Source of the DNA: Vibrio mytili
GTDB lineage: Bacteria > Pseudomonadota > Gammaproteobacteria > Enterobacterales > Vibrionaceae
Reading direction: 5' to 3'
NCBI RefSeq assembly: GCF_000830505.1
Contig: NZ_JXOK01000036.1
Span: forward strand, 35,211 to 99,210
Length of the DNA stretch: 64,000 nt
The notes beneath the pieces are model-generated. The model searched no databases. It was not told the DNA's origin and saw only the letters and a program-made list of their open reading frames with translations. The position numbers and the translations under genes were made by a program. Shown here one piece after another: positions 30,456 through 39,921 of this stretch (position 1 is its first letter; the number at the start of each line of letters is the position of its first letter).

Positions 30456-31232
30456 ATGTATGTCGTTGAATTACAGTTTGAATGTTTCGATAATACGACC
30501 GTAAGTGCGGTTGATAAAGCCATCAACGGTTTAATGGATGCGTTGCGTTATAACGGTCAGGTACTGGGGCGAGAGTTTCCTATCGTGATGGGGGATGGTG
30601 AGTTTTTTGTTCGTGTAGTTTGTCCTGAGCAAGACAGTTTGCATCCGCGTTATCATTCCGATTTTGTCAAAGTGTGCATGAATCGTTTGTCCGAAGCGTC
30701 ATTACTTGCGCCAAAAATGCGTTTGCTTGGCCGAGACTTAAATTCGGAACAGGCCGCTGAGGATGAGCAACCTAGTTGGCAGGTACTGTACACGACGTAT
30801 GTTCATACTTGCTCACCGCTACGAAGTGGCGACACCTTGCTGCCGATTCCGTTATACCGCAATGAGCCGACCTTAAATGGCGATCACAAAGCGGTGGTGA
30901 AGTGGCAAACCGAATGGCAGGCATGTGATGAACTGCAAATGGCGGGAGGCTGTCGAGCAGAACACGCGGCGTTACATGAGATTTGCGATGCCGACAGTGT
31001 GCTTTTCCGCCGAGGATGGGATTTACGAGGACGTATTGAGTACATCACGAAAATTCCAACCTATTACTATCAATACCGTGTGGGCGGCCAGTCTTTAGAG
31101 AGTGAAAAAGCACGTAAGTGCCCGAAGTGTGGTGGAGACTGGTTACTGGAAGAGCCAATGCATGATATTTTTCATTTTAAGTGTGATGACTGCAGAATCG
31201 TATCGAACATTTCTTGGGATCATATTAAATAG
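30456..31232 (+). CDS. DUF2310 zinc-ribbon protein
   Basis: 258 residues of unknown function. The C-terminus has a zinc-ribbon pattern, CPKCGG (about residue 223) and CDDC (about 245), which suggests nucleic-acid or protein binding. The N-terminal ~200 residues are a mixed alpha/beta domain without motifs I recognise. It is translationally close to syd (2-base gap), so the two are co-expressed. A terminator shared with metQ follows. Confidence 0.8.
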   Translation: MYVVELQFECFDNTTVSAVDKAINGLMDALRYNGQVLGREFPIVMGDGEFFVRVVCPEQDSLHPRYHSDFVKVCMNRLSEASLLAPKMRLLGRDLNSEQAAEDEQPSWQVLYTTYVHTCSPLRSGDTLLPIPLYRNEPTLNGDHKAVVKWQTEWQACDELQMAGGCRAEHAALHEICDADSVLFRRGWDLRGRIEYITKIPTYYYQYRVGGQSLESEKARKCPKCGGDWLLEEPMHDIFHFKCDDCRIVSNISWDHIK

Positions 31233-31284
31233 TACTTGGTAGGTTTATCTAGCTGAAGTCTATTTTGAACCACCCACAAAATGG

Positions 31285-31316
31285 AAAAGGGCTGATGTGT
31301 TCACATCAGCCCTTTT
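31285..31316. terminator. Bidirectional terminator between the DUF2310 gene and metQ
   Basis: Perfect 15-base stem aaaagggctgatgtg / cacatcagccctttt with a TT loop, between convergent transcription units. Confidence 0.9.
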
Positions 31317-31343
31317 ATTTTGCGCTTTGTTAGCCGAGTTGGA

Positions 31344-32153
31344 TTACCAACCTTTCACTACGCCGCCTTTGAATAGCTCTTTGGCTGCTTCGTAAACTTC
31401 TTCCGTTTGGTAAGCTTTTACGAAGTTTTGTACGTTTTCAGCGTTAACGTTTTCTTCACGAGCAACGATAAGGTTCACGTATGGAGACTCTTTATCTTCG
31501 ACGAATACGCCATCACGCTCTGGAGAAAGGTCAATTGAGCTTGCGTACGTAGTGTTGATGATTGATAGCGTTACATCATCCAGTGAACGTGGCAGTTGTG
31601 GTGCTTCAAGCTCAATGATTTCGATGTTTTTAGGGTTTGCAACGATATCGCGTACGGTTGCTTGTAGACCAGCACCTTCACGTAATTCAATCAGACCTTG
31701 TTGCTCAAGTAGCAGCAAAGAGCGGCCTAGGTTTGTTGGATCGTTAGGTACCGCGATACGTGCACCATCTTGAATTTCATCAACAGATTTTACTTGCTTT
31801 GAGTAACCAGCAATTGGGTAGACGAAGGTGTTACCCGCGATAGCCAGTTTGTAACCACGGTCTTCCATTTGCTTGTCTAGGTATGGCTTGTGTTGGAATG
31901 CATTTGCATCAACAGAACCGTCATCCAGTGCTGCGTTTGGTGTTACATAGTCAGTGAACGTCACTAGTTCAACATCTAAGTTGTATTTCTCTTTTGCAAT
32001 TTTGGCTGCCACTTCTGCAACTTGTGCTTCAGCGCCAGCAATAACGCCAACTTTCACTTTGTTTAGGTCTACTTCTTTATCACCGCAGCCAGCGAGAACA
32101 AGAGCGGAAGCCGCTGTAACGATAGTCAAAAGACTTTTAAGGCCAAGTTTCAT
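31344..32153 (-). CDS. metQ: Methionine-binding lipoprotein MetQ
   Basis: Periplasmic substrate-binding lipoprotein of the methionine ABC importer. The 269 residues start with a lipoprotein signal (lipobox LVLAGC, lipidated cysteine at residue 23) followed by an NlpA-type binding domain (VELVTFTDYVTPNAALDDGSVDANAFQHKPYL in short pieces, VPNDPTNLGRSL, VNLIVAREEN). It is the last gene of metNIQ, 33 bases after metI. Confidence 0.94.
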   Translation of the reverse strand: MKLGLKSLLTIVTAASALVLAGCGDKEVDLNKVKVGVIAGAEAQVAEVAAKIAKEKYNLDVELVTFTDYVTPNAALDDGSVDANAFQHKPYLDKQMEDRGYKLAIAGNTFVYPIAGYSKQVKSVDEIQDGARIAVPNDPTNLGRSLLLLEQQGLIELREGAGLQATVRDIVANPKNIEIIELEAPQLPRSLDDVTLSIINTTYASSIDLSPERDGVFVEDKESPYVNLIVAREENVNAENVQNFVKAYQTEEVYEAAKELFKGGVVKGW

Positions 32154-32186
32154 CTGTATCTCCTTATAATTATTTAAATTAAATGC

Positions 32187-32870
32187 TTATCTGTGGTCTA
32201 CGCGGCGTACCACTGCGTCACCGATTGATTGAATGATTTGTACTAGAACAATGAGCATCACAACGGTAACGGCCATGATGGTGACATCGTAGCGGTGGAA
32301 ACCATATCGAATGGCTACGTCGCCTAAGCCACCACCACCGACTGTACCAGCCATTGCGGAATAGCTCACCAGAGTAACGAGTGTTATCGTCACTGAGTTA
32401 ACAATAGTCGGCATTGCTTCAGGTAGCAGGACTTTTGTAATGATTTGTGTTGGCGTTGCGCCCATAGATTGTGCAGCTTCCACCAATCCAGAAGGCACTT
32501 CCAACAACGCACCTTCAATAAGACGCGCGACAAAAGGAATGGCACCAATGGTTAATGGTACGATAGCAGCAGTGGTACCAATAAAGGTACCAACCAACAT
32601 TTTCGTCACCGGAATAATGGCTACCATCAAAACAAGGAATGGAACTGAGCGGCCGATGTTGACGATGGCACCTAATGAACCATTGAGTCTGGTGTTTTCT
32701 AACAGCCCACCTTTTTTGGTGATATGCAGAATCACACCTAAAGGAATACCGACAGCAAAACCAACAATACCCGCAACCGCGACCATATAAAGGGTTTCCC
32801 ATGTCGCGCCAAGAAGAAGCGTGCTATTGAGACTTAGCCATTCAGAAATCGTATTAAAGGACATAACCAA
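32187..32870 (-). CDS. metI: Methionine ABC transporter permease MetI
   Basis: Inner-membrane permease of the MetNIQ importer. The 227 residues have five or so membrane spans and the cytoplasmic coupling (EAA) loop [26 protein letters not shown], given here in part as [13 protein letters not shown]. It overlaps the end of metN by 17 bases. Confidence 0.94.
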   Translation of the reverse strand: MVMSFNTISEWLSLNSTLLLGATWETLYMVAVAGIVGFAVGIPLGVILHITKKGGLLENTRLNGSLGAIVNIGRSVPFLVLMVAIIPVTKMLVGTFIGTTAAIVPLTIGAIPFVARLIEGALLEVPSGLVEAAQSMGATPTQIITKVLLPEAMPTIVNSVTITLVTLVSYSAMAGTVGGGGLGDVAIRYGFHRYDVTIMAVTVVMLIVLVQIIQSIGDAVVRRVDHR

Positions 32871-33887
32871 GCACCTCTACTTTCACGTTGTGATCACGCA
32901 GGTACTCAATCGCTGCGTTGTCGTTTTCTTCATTACCAAATAACTCTGCGACCATCATGCCGAATTTAACGCCACCGGCATAATCAAGATCAGAACTCAG
33001 GATACTGACGTCGATATTGTACTTGCGTGAAATTTGTGACATCAGCGGAGCATCCACCGTTGCGCCAGTAAACTCAAGACGAACCAGTGGATGGCTGCCT
33101 TGAACACGCTGCGATTGCAGCCGTGCTTGATAATCTTCAGGAATCGATAGATCTAAAGTCGAGCGAATAAATTCGTGGGCAAGTTCTGTTTTTGGATGAG
33201 CGAAAATGTCGCCAACCGTACCTTTCTCTACTAATTCGCCACCACCAATGATCGCTACTTCGTGACAGATGCTTTTTACCACTTCCATTTCATGAGTGAT
33301 CAGCAAGATGGTGATGTTAAGCTGACGGTTTATTTTTTTTAACAGCTCAAGAATCGATTGAGTTGTCGCGGGGTCAAGTGCGCTGGTGGCTTCATCACAA
33401 AGTAGCACGCTTGGGTCAGACGCTAATGCTCGAGCGATTGCGACACGTTGTTTTTGACCACCACTCAAGTTTGAAGGGTAGCTCTCATGTTTGTCTTCTA
33501 AGCCGACTAACTTAAGCAGCTCGGTCACTTTCTCACTGACTAGTGCTTTCTCTTTCCCTGCGAGCTCTAGTGGAAGCGCGACATTGTCAAATACGGTTCG
33601 CGATGACAGCAGGTTAAAATGTTGAAAGATCATGCCAATGTTGCGGCGTGTTTCTACCAACTGCTTTTTACTTAATTGAGTTAGGTCTATACCATCGACA
33701 ATGATAGAGCCAGAAGTCGGTGCTTCCAACATATTCACACAACGGATCAGTGTACTTTTACCGGCACCTGAAGAGCCGATGACTCCAAAGATGGTGCCCT
33801 TGGCGATATGTAGGTTAATGTCTTTCAGGGCAAGAATTTCTTTACTGCTTGATAGAACACTTTGTTGACTTCTTTTATTTCTATCAT
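32854..33887 (-). CDS. metN: Methionine ABC transporter ATPase MetN, N-terminal frameshift
   Basis: ATPase that powers methionine import. Walker A (GSSGAGKST), signature (LSGGQKQR), Walker B ([12 protein letters not shown]) and the C-terminal methionine-sensing NIL domain (about 265-340) are all present. The natural start is the ATG at 33887: [13 protein letters not shown] in one frame, then [14 protein letters not shown] in another. At about 33848 one base is missing (CAAGC where CAAGGC is expected). Adding it gives 344 residues (E. coli 343). As the sequence stands, the long frame is open up to an ATG at 33927 with an N-terminus unlike the family. Confidence 0.88.
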
Positions 33888-33978
33888 GTTTCAACCTGCA
33901 CAGAGATATGGGGAACTTCATTGTCAAAAACGGCTTTTGACAGAACTAAATTTTGAGCTCTATCTCAATTTTTAGTAG

Positions 33979-34007
33979 ATGCTATGGGTTAACTTGATCG
34001 AAGTCAA
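33979..34007 (-). promoter_or_regulatory. Candidate metNIQ promoter
   Basis: Minus strand: -35 TTGACT (34002-34007), a 17-base spacer, -10 TAGCAT (33979-33984), about 90 bases before the MetN start. The MetJ boxes lie just upstream of it. Confidence 0.6.
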
Positions 34008-34016
34008 TAGGTATTT

Positions 34017-34032
34017 TTACGTCTAGACGTCT
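34017..34032. promoter_or_regulatory. MetJ operator (tandem met boxes)
   Basis: Two adjacent 8-base met boxes: ttacgtct (6 of 8) and agacgtct (8 of 8 to the consensus AGACGTCT). Binding here by MetJ with S-adenosylmethionine would repress metNIQ, as known in E. coli. The rest of the 342-base gap (33888-34229) shows only the promoter above. Confidence 0.8.
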
Positions 34033-34229
34033 AAAACTAGTGGGTGTAATTTACTGAAAATGAGGTGACCTTCGCTCCAGGTAAAGAGAACCAACGGCAA
34101 CGCCCATGATGCAACGATTCTTTGCTGAAGCAGCGTAAATTTTGCTTGGAAAGACGCTGAATTAGATAGTGTTGAAGTTTATAAGGTATGTAATAATCGG
34201 ATAAAACTGAGTAAATAGAGAAATACGTT

Positions 34230-34781
34230 TTGGCAAAACCCGCTGTTTTTATTGATCGTGATGGCGTAATTAACGTTGACCACGGCTATGTTCACGATGA
34301 GCATGATTTTGAGTACATCGAAGGTGTGTTTGAAGCAACAAAAGCGCTGAAAGAGCAGGGCTACCTGTTGGTGCTGGTAACTAACCAATCAGGTATTGCA
34401 CGCGGTAAGTTCAGTGAAGATCGTTTCTTGTCTTTGACTCAGTGGATGGACTGGAACTTTGTCGATCATGGTGTTGAGTTTGATGGTATCTATTACTGTC
34501 CACACCATCCTGAGCATGGCATTGGTGAGTACAAACAAGATTGTGACTGCCGTAAGCCAAAGCCAGGCATGTTTATTTCAGCTCGTGATTTCTTGAAAAT
34601 TGATATGGCAAAGTCGGTTATGATCGGTGACAAAGCCGAAGACATGATGGCTGCCGAGGCCGCTGGTGTGGGAACAAAAATCTTGGTTCGTACTGGCAAA
34701 CCAATCACAGAACAAGGGGAAGCGCTTGCAACGGTTGTACTTGATAGCGTTGCAGACGTACCCGCTTATCTAAACAGATAG
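34230..34781 (+). CDS. gmhB: D-glycero-beta-D-manno-heptose 1,7-bisphosphate 7-phosphatase
   Basis: Removes the C7 phosphate in ADP-heptose synthesis for the LPS inner core. The 183 residues belong to the HAD superfamily, with the nucleophile motif FIDRDGVIN (about 7-15), [10 protein letters not shown], a zinc loop CPHHP...CDCRKP and MIGDKAEDM. The start is TTG: the protein begins [12 protein letters not shown] like E. coli GmhB, and no ATG or GTG fits. It is divergent from metNIQ and ends before a terminator. Confidence 0.92.
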   Translation: MAKPAVFIDRDGVINVDHGYVHDEHDFEYIEGVFEATKALKEQGYLLVLVTNQSGIARGKFSEDRFLSLTQWMDWNFVDHGVEFDGIYYCPHHPEHGIGEYKQDCDCRKPKPGMFISARDFLKIDMAKSVMIGDKAEDMMAAEAAGVGTKILVRTGKPITEQGEALATVVLDSVADVPAYLNR

Positions 34782-34801
34782 TTTGTACCATTTCATATGC
34801 T

Positions 34802-34824
34802 AGAGAAGCGTTTGCTTCTCTTTT
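34802..34824 (+). terminator. Terminator of gmhB
   Basis: Stem agagaagc / gcttctct, loop gttt, then TTTTA, 20 bases after the stop. Confidence 0.75.
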
Positions 34825-34882
34825 ACTTTATTGCTGTTAAAGTTCAACCATCTAATTATCCACTATCTTGATTCAGTCACCT

Positions 34883-35830
34883 ATGAGCAAAAAACTCACC
34901 ATACTCGATATCGCTAAACTGGCTGGCGTCGGTAAATCGACGGTAAGTCGTGTTCTCACCAATGATCCAAAAGTAAAACCACAAACGCGAGAGAAGGTTG
35001 AGCAAATCATTCGTGAGTCAGGCTATGTACCATCCAAGTCAGCGCAATCAATGCGTGGGGGGAGCCAAAAAGTTATCGGTGTAATTATCTCTCGCCTCGA
35101 TTCGCCGTCGGAAAACCGCGCTGTTGGTACCATGCTCAATGCGTTGTATTCGGCGGGATACGATGTCGTGATCATGGAGAGCCAGTTTGATCGTGATAAA
35201 ACCAACGAGCACTTAAGCGTACTCAAGCGTCGCAATGTTGATGGTGTTATCGTATTTGGTTTTACCGGATGTGATGAACAAGCCCTAGCTGAATGGGGGA
35301 ATCGTATCGTGGTGATTGCGATGGATACCGATGAGGTGTCTTCGATTAACTATGATAATCAAGGTGTGATAGAGATGGCGTTGTCTCATCTTGAAAATCA
35401 ATCGTTGTCTCGAATTGCCTACATGGGGGTTGACCCAGAGGACAAGACCACAGGTCTAATTCGTTTAAATGCTTATAAGGCTTGGTGCCAGCGCAAGCAG
35501 CTTACCCCTTGTTTTCAAACTGGTAAGCTAAGCCATGAAAGTGCTTATCGATTGGTCGAGAACGTATTAGCACCGGATACTCAAGCTATTGTTTGCGCGA
35601 GTGATACTATTGCGTTGGGTGTCCTCAAACGTCTTCAAGAGCTAGGTCGTGAAGACGTGGTCGTGACCGGTGTGGGTGGCAACGAGTTGCTTTCTTTCCT
35701 ATTTCCCAATGTTTTTAGTGTTGACCCAGGTTACTCTCTTGCAGGAGAGAAATCTGCAAAAATGCTTATTAATCAATTGAATGGATATGATAAGGTCGTT
35801 CATTTCACACAACAACCTATCTGTCGTTAA
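34883..35830 (+). CDS. treR: Trehalose operon repressor TreR
   Basis: LacI-family repressor of treBC, induced by trehalose 6-phosphate. The 315 residues equal E. coli TreR in length. The N-terminal helix-turn-helix reads LTILDIAKLAGVGKSTVSRV and the hinge AQSMRGGSQKVIGV; a sugar-binding domain follows. ATG 34883 is chosen over a TTG at 34868. It is immediately upstream of treB, with two operator-like palindromes between. Confidence 0.93.
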   Translation: MSKKLTILDIAKLAGVGKSTVSRVLTNDPKVKPQTREKVEQIIRESGYVPSKSAQSMRGGSQKVIGVIISRLDSPSENRAVGTMLNALYSAGYDVVIMESQFDRDKTNEHLSVLKRRNVDGVIVFGFTGCDEQALAEWGNRIVVIAMDTDEVSSINYDNQGVIEMALSHLENQSLSRIAYMGVDPEDKTTGLIRLNAYKAWCQRKQLTPCFQTGKLSHESAYRLVENVLAPDTQAIVCASDTIALGVLKRLQELGREDVVVTGVGGNELLSFLFPNVFSVDPGYSLAGEKSAKMLINQLNGYDKVVHFTQQPICR

Positions 35831-35883
35831 TCTCGTCTCCAACGTTCTGATCTAAAATTAGACTGTGATCATTCTCAATTAAT

Positions 35884-35895
35884 GGGACTGTTCCC
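35884..35895. promoter_or_regulatory. TreR operator 1 (candidate)
   Basis: gggactgttccc: inverted repeat TGGGA-N4-TCCCA, close to the known TreR site GGGAACGTTCCC. It lies upstream of the candidate treB -35 (ttgttt, about 35900) and -10 (tattaa, about 35924). Confidence 0.65.
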
Positions 35896-35939
35896 ATTTT
35901 GTTTTTATTCTTCGAGTGGCACTATTAAAACTATCGAGT

Positions 35940-35951
35940 GGGAATGTTCCC
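35940..35951. promoter_or_regulatory. TreR operator 2 (candidate)
   Basis: gggaatgttccc, the same TGGGA-N4-TCCCA pattern as operator 1, 56 bases further on and downstream of the candidate -10. Two spaced copies would allow cooperative or looping repression. Confidence 0.68.
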
Positions 35952-36006
35952 ATTAATAACAATAAAAAGATGAATTCAATGTATCTAATCCAAGGTGGAC
36001 AAAGTT

Positions 36007-37431
36007 ATGAGTAAGATTGCGCGTAAAGACGTGGAGCGTCTTGTTGAGTTGGTCGGTGGGCCGGACAACATTGCCAGTGTCAGCCACTGTTTAACTCGCT
36101 TGCGTTTTGTTCTAAACGATACCGACAAAGCGGACACAAAACAGTTGGAAGCGTTGAGTATGGTGAAAGGTTGCTTCACTAACGCTGGTCAGTTCCAAGT
36201 GGTTATCGGCACTGAAGTCGATGATGTCTATAAAATGCTGATTGAACTGACGGGTAAAAGCGAAGCCAGCAAAGACGAAGCTAAGAACGCGGCTCGTCAA
36301 AATATGAATATCATAGAGCGTGGTATTTCCCATCTTGCAGAAATTTTTGTCCCATTGCTGCCTGCGATCATTACTGGTGGTTTGATTCTTGGTTTCCGTA
36401 ACGTAATAGGCGACATCAAAATGTTTGATGGCCAAACGCTTACCGAAATCAGTCAGTTTTGGGCGACCGTCCATTCATTCTTATGGTTAATCGGCGAGGC
36501 GATTTTCTTCTTCCTCCCCGTTGGTGTGTGCTGGTCAACGGTGAAAAAGCTCGGTGGTACACCGATACTAGGGATCACGCTCGGTGTCACGTTGGTTTCG
36601 CCGCAGTTAATGAATGCGTACTTAATTGGTAAGCAAGTTCCGGAAGTGTGGGACTTTGGGTTGTTTGTGATAGAGAAGGTCGGCTACCAAGCACAGGTCA
36701 TTCCGGCGATGTTAGCTGGTATGGCATTAGCGTTTATTGAAACACGCTTAAAACGCATCATTCCTTCTTATTTGTACCTCGTTGTGGTGCCATTTGTTTC
36801 CCTTATTGTTGCTGTCATTTTAGCGCATTCAATCATTGGTCCATTCGGCCGCATGCTAGGTGATGGTGTCGCCTTCGCAGCGAAAGCAGCCATGACGGGT
36901 GACTTTGCGATGATCGGTTCAACCATCTTTGGGTTCTTGTATGCACCGCTGGTGATTACAGGTATCCACCACACGACAAACGCCGTGGACTTGCAGTTGA
37001 TGCAAGAGCTTGGTGGCACGCCGATTTGGCCTTTGATTGCGTTATCAAACATTGCTCAAGCATCGGCAGTGGTTGGCATCATTATCATTAGTAGAAAGCA
37101 AGATGAACGTGAAATTTCAGTGCCAGCCGCAATCTCTGCCTATCTTGGTGTGACAGAGCCTGCCATGTACGGCATCAACCTGAAATACAAGTTCCCGATG
37201 ATAAGCGCAATGATTGGTAGTGCTTGTGCTGCTGCAATCTGTGGTAGTGCGGGAGTGATGGCGAACGGTATTGGTGTGGGCGGTTTGCCGGGTATTTTGT
37301 CTATCCAGCCACAGTTTTGGGGTATTTTTGCTCTAGCGATGCTTGTTGCGATGGTGGTGCCTGCTGCACTAACGTTAATTCTTTATAAGCGTGCTCAGGC
37401 AAAAGGTGAGCTTGAAGCGGCCAGTGCGTAA
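36007..37431 (+). CDS. treB: PTS trehalose-specific EIIBC component
   Basis: Imports and phosphorylates trehalose to trehalose 6-phosphate. 474 residues: an EIIB domain with the phosphorylated cysteine at residue 28 (SVSHCLTRLRF), then an EIIC domain with about ten membrane spans (from about residue 105; GIHHTTNAVD, AYLGVTEPAMYGI). There is no EIIA domain, so it must borrow EIIA-Glc, as E. coli TreB does. ATG 36007, preceded by AAGGTGG, is preferred over a GTG at 35995. Confidence 0.95.
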   Translation: MSKIARKDVERLVELVGGPDNIASVSHCLTRLRFVLNDTDKADTKQLEALSMVKGCFTNAGQFQVVIGTEVDDVYKMLIELTGKSEASKDEAKNAARQNMNIIERGISHLAEIFVPLLPAIITGGLILGFRNVIGDIKMFDGQTLTEISQFWATVHSFLWLIGEAIFFFLPVGVCWSTVKKLGGTPILGITLGVTLVSPQLMNAYLIGKQVPEVWDFGLFVIEKVGYQAQVIPAMLAGMALAFIETRLKRIIPSYLYLVVVPFVSLIVAVILAHSIIGPFGRMLGDGVAFAAKAAMTGDFAMIGSTIFGFLYAPLVITGIHHTTNAVDLQLMQELGGTPIWPLIALSNIAQASAVVGIIIISRKQDEREISVPAAISAYLGVTEPAMYGINLKYKFPMISAMIGSACAAAICGSAGVMANGIGVGGLPGILSIQPQFWGIFALAMLVAMVVPAALTLILYKRAQAKGELEAASA

Positions 37432-37439
37432 TTCGATTT

Positions 37440-37461
37440 AAGGCAGTCACTTGGCTGCCTT
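37440..37461 (+). terminator. Weak hairpin between treB and treC
   Basis: Stem aaggcag / ctgcctt with an eight-base loop and no clean T run. It may lower treC relative to treB or merely protect the treB message. Confidence 0.35.
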
Positions 37462-37522
37462 CCTCTATCTCTTTTATTTGTTTTTTCTTTTTAAAATTTT
37501 AATTGGTAAGTGAGTGTTAGAC

Positions 37523-39208
37523 ATGGCTATGACCAAGCAAGATGGAAGCTGGTGGAAAACCGCAACCATCTACCAAATTTACCCAAAAAGCTTTTGTGAC
37601 AGCGGCAGTAAAGGCACGGGCGACATTAAAGGGATCATTTCTAAGCTGGATTATCTAAAGCATTTGGGAGTGGATGCGATTTGGCTAACTCCGGTGTATC
37701 AATCTCCGATGGTTGATAACGGTTACGATATTTCCGATTACTACGCGATCAATCCAGAATTCGGCACTATGGATGATTTTGATACCTTGCTGGCAGAAGC
37801 GCATCTGCTAGGCATTCGTATCATCATGGACATCGTTGTCAACCACACGTCAACTGAGCATCACTGGTTCCAATCTGCACTGGGCGACAAAAACAGTCCA
37901 TATCGCGATTATTACATCTGGAAAGATCCGGTCAATGGCGCGGAACCTAATAATTGGCAATCGAAGTTTGGTGGCAGTGCGTGGGAGCTGGATCAAATGA
38001 CAGGCCAGTACTATTTACACCTTTTTGCTCAAGAACAAGCGGATTTGAACTGGGAAAACCCAGCAGTGCGCGAGGAAGTTAAAGATGTGATCAGATTTTG
38101 GGCTGAGAAGGGCGTCGATGGTTTCCGCCTAGACGTTATCAATCTGATTTCAAAGCAGCAAGATTTCCCTAATGATCACCGTGGTGATGGCCGTCGTTTC
38201 TATACTGACGGTCCTCGTGTACACGAATACCTGCAAGAAATTAGTGACGCGGTATTTCAAAAGTATGGCAGCGTTACGGTGGGTGAAATGTCTTCCACCA
38301 CGCTTGAGCACTGCCAGCAATACTCTTCATTAGACGGAAAAGAGCTGTCTATGGTGTTCAACTTCCATCACCTGAAAGTGGATTATCCAAATGGTGATAA
38401 ATGGACGAAAGCACCGTTTGATTTCATTCAGTTAAAGCAAATCTTTAATCATTGGCAAACCGGATTGAATGGTAAAGGATGGGGGGCGTTGTTCTGGTGT
38501 AATCATGACCAGCCGCGCGTCGTTAGTCGACTGGGCGATGATCAACAATACCGTGTGGAGTCTGCGAAGATGTTGGCAGCATCGGTACATATGATGCAAG
38601 GTACACCGTACATCTATCAAGGTGAAGAGATTGGTATGACTAACCCGGGTTACACCGACCTTTGTCAATACCGCGATGTTGAAAGCACGAACATGTACGA
38701 CATCATGGTCAACCGAGATGGTGTCGCGCACGAGGACATGATGGCGATTTTGGCGCAAAAGTCACGCGATAACTCGCGTACGCCAATGCAATGGAACAGC
38801 CAAAAAAACGCAGGGTTTACAGAAGGTAAACCCTGGCTTGAAATCGCACAAAACTACTCCGATATCAACGCTGACGCGGCGGTTGCCGAATTGAATTCGG
38901 TGTTTTACTTCTACAAACGTTTGATAGAACTGCGCAAACAAGTGCCTGTCATTACTGATGGTCGTTATGAAGATTTACTCCCAGAGCATCAGCGCATTTT
39001 TGCTTACGCTCGCCAAAACGACCAACAAACGCTGCTGTGTATTAATAACTATTACGGTGAAGAGGTGGAATGCGTACTGCCAGACCGTTTTGATATGAAT
39101 AAAGCGAAAAACTTGCTATCTAACTATCAAAACTCAGCGAGCGCGGTTGCGTCAAATCATCAAGTGTTACGACCTTACGAAACTCGTATTTTATTGATAG
39201 AAGAATAA
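37523..39208 (+). CDS. treC: Trehalose-6-phosphate hydrolase
   Basis: Splits trehalose 6-phosphate into glucose and glucose 6-phosphate in the cytosol. GH13 family, 561 residues. The (beta/alpha)8 motifs are all there: DIVVNHTS, GFRLDVINL (nucleophile Asp, about residue 205), VGEMSS (acid Glu, about 254) and NHDQPR. ATG 37523 is chosen; GTG 37514 and ATG 37529 are in frame. Second gene of treBC. Confidence 0.94.
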   Translation: MAMTKQDGSWWKTATIYQIYPKSFCDSGSKGTGDIKGIISKLDYLKHLGVDAIWLTPVYQSPMVDNGYDISDYYAINPEFGTMDDFDTLLAEAHLLGIRIIMDIVVNHTSTEHHWFQSALGDKNSPYRDYYIWKDPVNGAEPNNWQSKFGGSAWELDQMTGQYYLHLFAQEQADLNWENPAVREEVKDVIRFWAEKGVDGFRLDVINLISKQQDFPNDHRGDGRRFYTDGPRVHEYLQEISDAVFQKYGSVTVGEMSSTTLEHCQQYSSLDGKELSMVFNFHHLKVDYPNGDKWTKAPFDFIQLKQIFNHWQTGLNGKGWGALFWCNHDQPRVVSRLGDDQQYRVESAKMLAASVHMMQGTPYIYQGEEIGMTNPGYTDLCQYRDVESTNMYDIMVNRDGVAHEDMMAILAQKSRDNSRTPMQWNSQKNAGFTEGKPWLEIAQNYSDINADAAVAELNSVFYFYKRLIELRKQVPVITDGRYEDLLPEHQRIFAYARQNDQQTLLCINNYYGEEVECVLPDRFDMNKAKNLLSNYQNSASAVASNHQVLRPYETRILLIEE

Positions 39209-39249
39209 ACTCGGGTGCCAACAGCCCCCAGGATTGATGTTCGAGATGA

Positions 39250-39280
39250 AGGCTTTGGTGTGCTCCCCAAAGCCTTTTTA
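39250..39280 (+). terminator. Terminator of treBC
   Basis: Stem aaggctttgg / ccaaagcctt followed by TTT, 41 bases after treC. Confidence 0.8.
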
Positions 39281-39303
39281 ATTTATGTGTGAAGGAGTGT
39301 TAT

Positions 39304-39921
39304 TTATGAACCGTAGGTTACAGAATAGCGGTGTGGTTTGTGGTTCATCGCTAACACAAGGTTAAGAGCGAATGCCCCTAAAGCAGACAGAGCAATAATC
39401 CACGGCGAAACAAAGAACATTGAACCTAATACAATGCACACATCTATCGCCATCTGGCTTTTACCTACAGATATCCCAAATTTGTCTTGAATAAATAAAC
39501 ACAGGACATTAAAGCCACCGAGGCTGGAGCGGTGTCTGAATAAGATCAGCATCCCGAGTCCCATTAAAATCCCCCCCGCCACGGCACAATAGACGTCGTT
39601 GACCGACTCAAGCGAAATCAGTAAATAAAGATGATCGGCAAAAACTGAAACCAAAGCACCAGAAATCACACTATTGATTGCAAAACGTCGCCCGAAGCGT
39701 TTCCATGCTAATAGGTAAAAAGGGCAATTGGTCAAAAAGTACAGCATACCGAAGGTAAAAGGTGTAAATTGGCTGATAAGCAAAGCCAAACCTGTTGTGC
39801 CTCCAGTAAGGAGGTTTGCAGATTGGAGAAAGAAAACACCCTGGGCTACCAAAAAAGTGCCCGTGAGGATCGCTATCCAGTCTTCTTTTCTTGAGTGTTT
39901 TTCCATCAAAGTAATAGTCAT
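39304..39921 (-). CDS. YitT family membrane protein
   Basis: 205 residues with five to six hydrophobic spans and little soluble sequence, the layout of the YitT (DUF161) family. The family-typical LLTGGTTGLALL is in the first third and RHRSSLGGFNVL in the middle. Function unknown; transport has been suggested for the family. An ATG at 39906 (MEKHSRKED) is an alternative start. It stands alone between treC and glyA and is convergent with treC. Confidence 0.75.
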   Translation of the reverse strand: MTITLMEKHSRKEDWIAILTGTFLVAQGVFFLQSANLLTGGTTGLALLISQFTPFTFGMLYFLTNCPFYLLAWKRFGRRFAINSVISGALVSVFADHLYLLISLESVNDVYCAVAGGILMGLGMLILFRHRSSLGGFNVLCLFIQDKFGISVGKSQMAIDVCIVLGSMFFVSPWIIALSALGAFALNLVLAMNHKPHRYSVTYGS

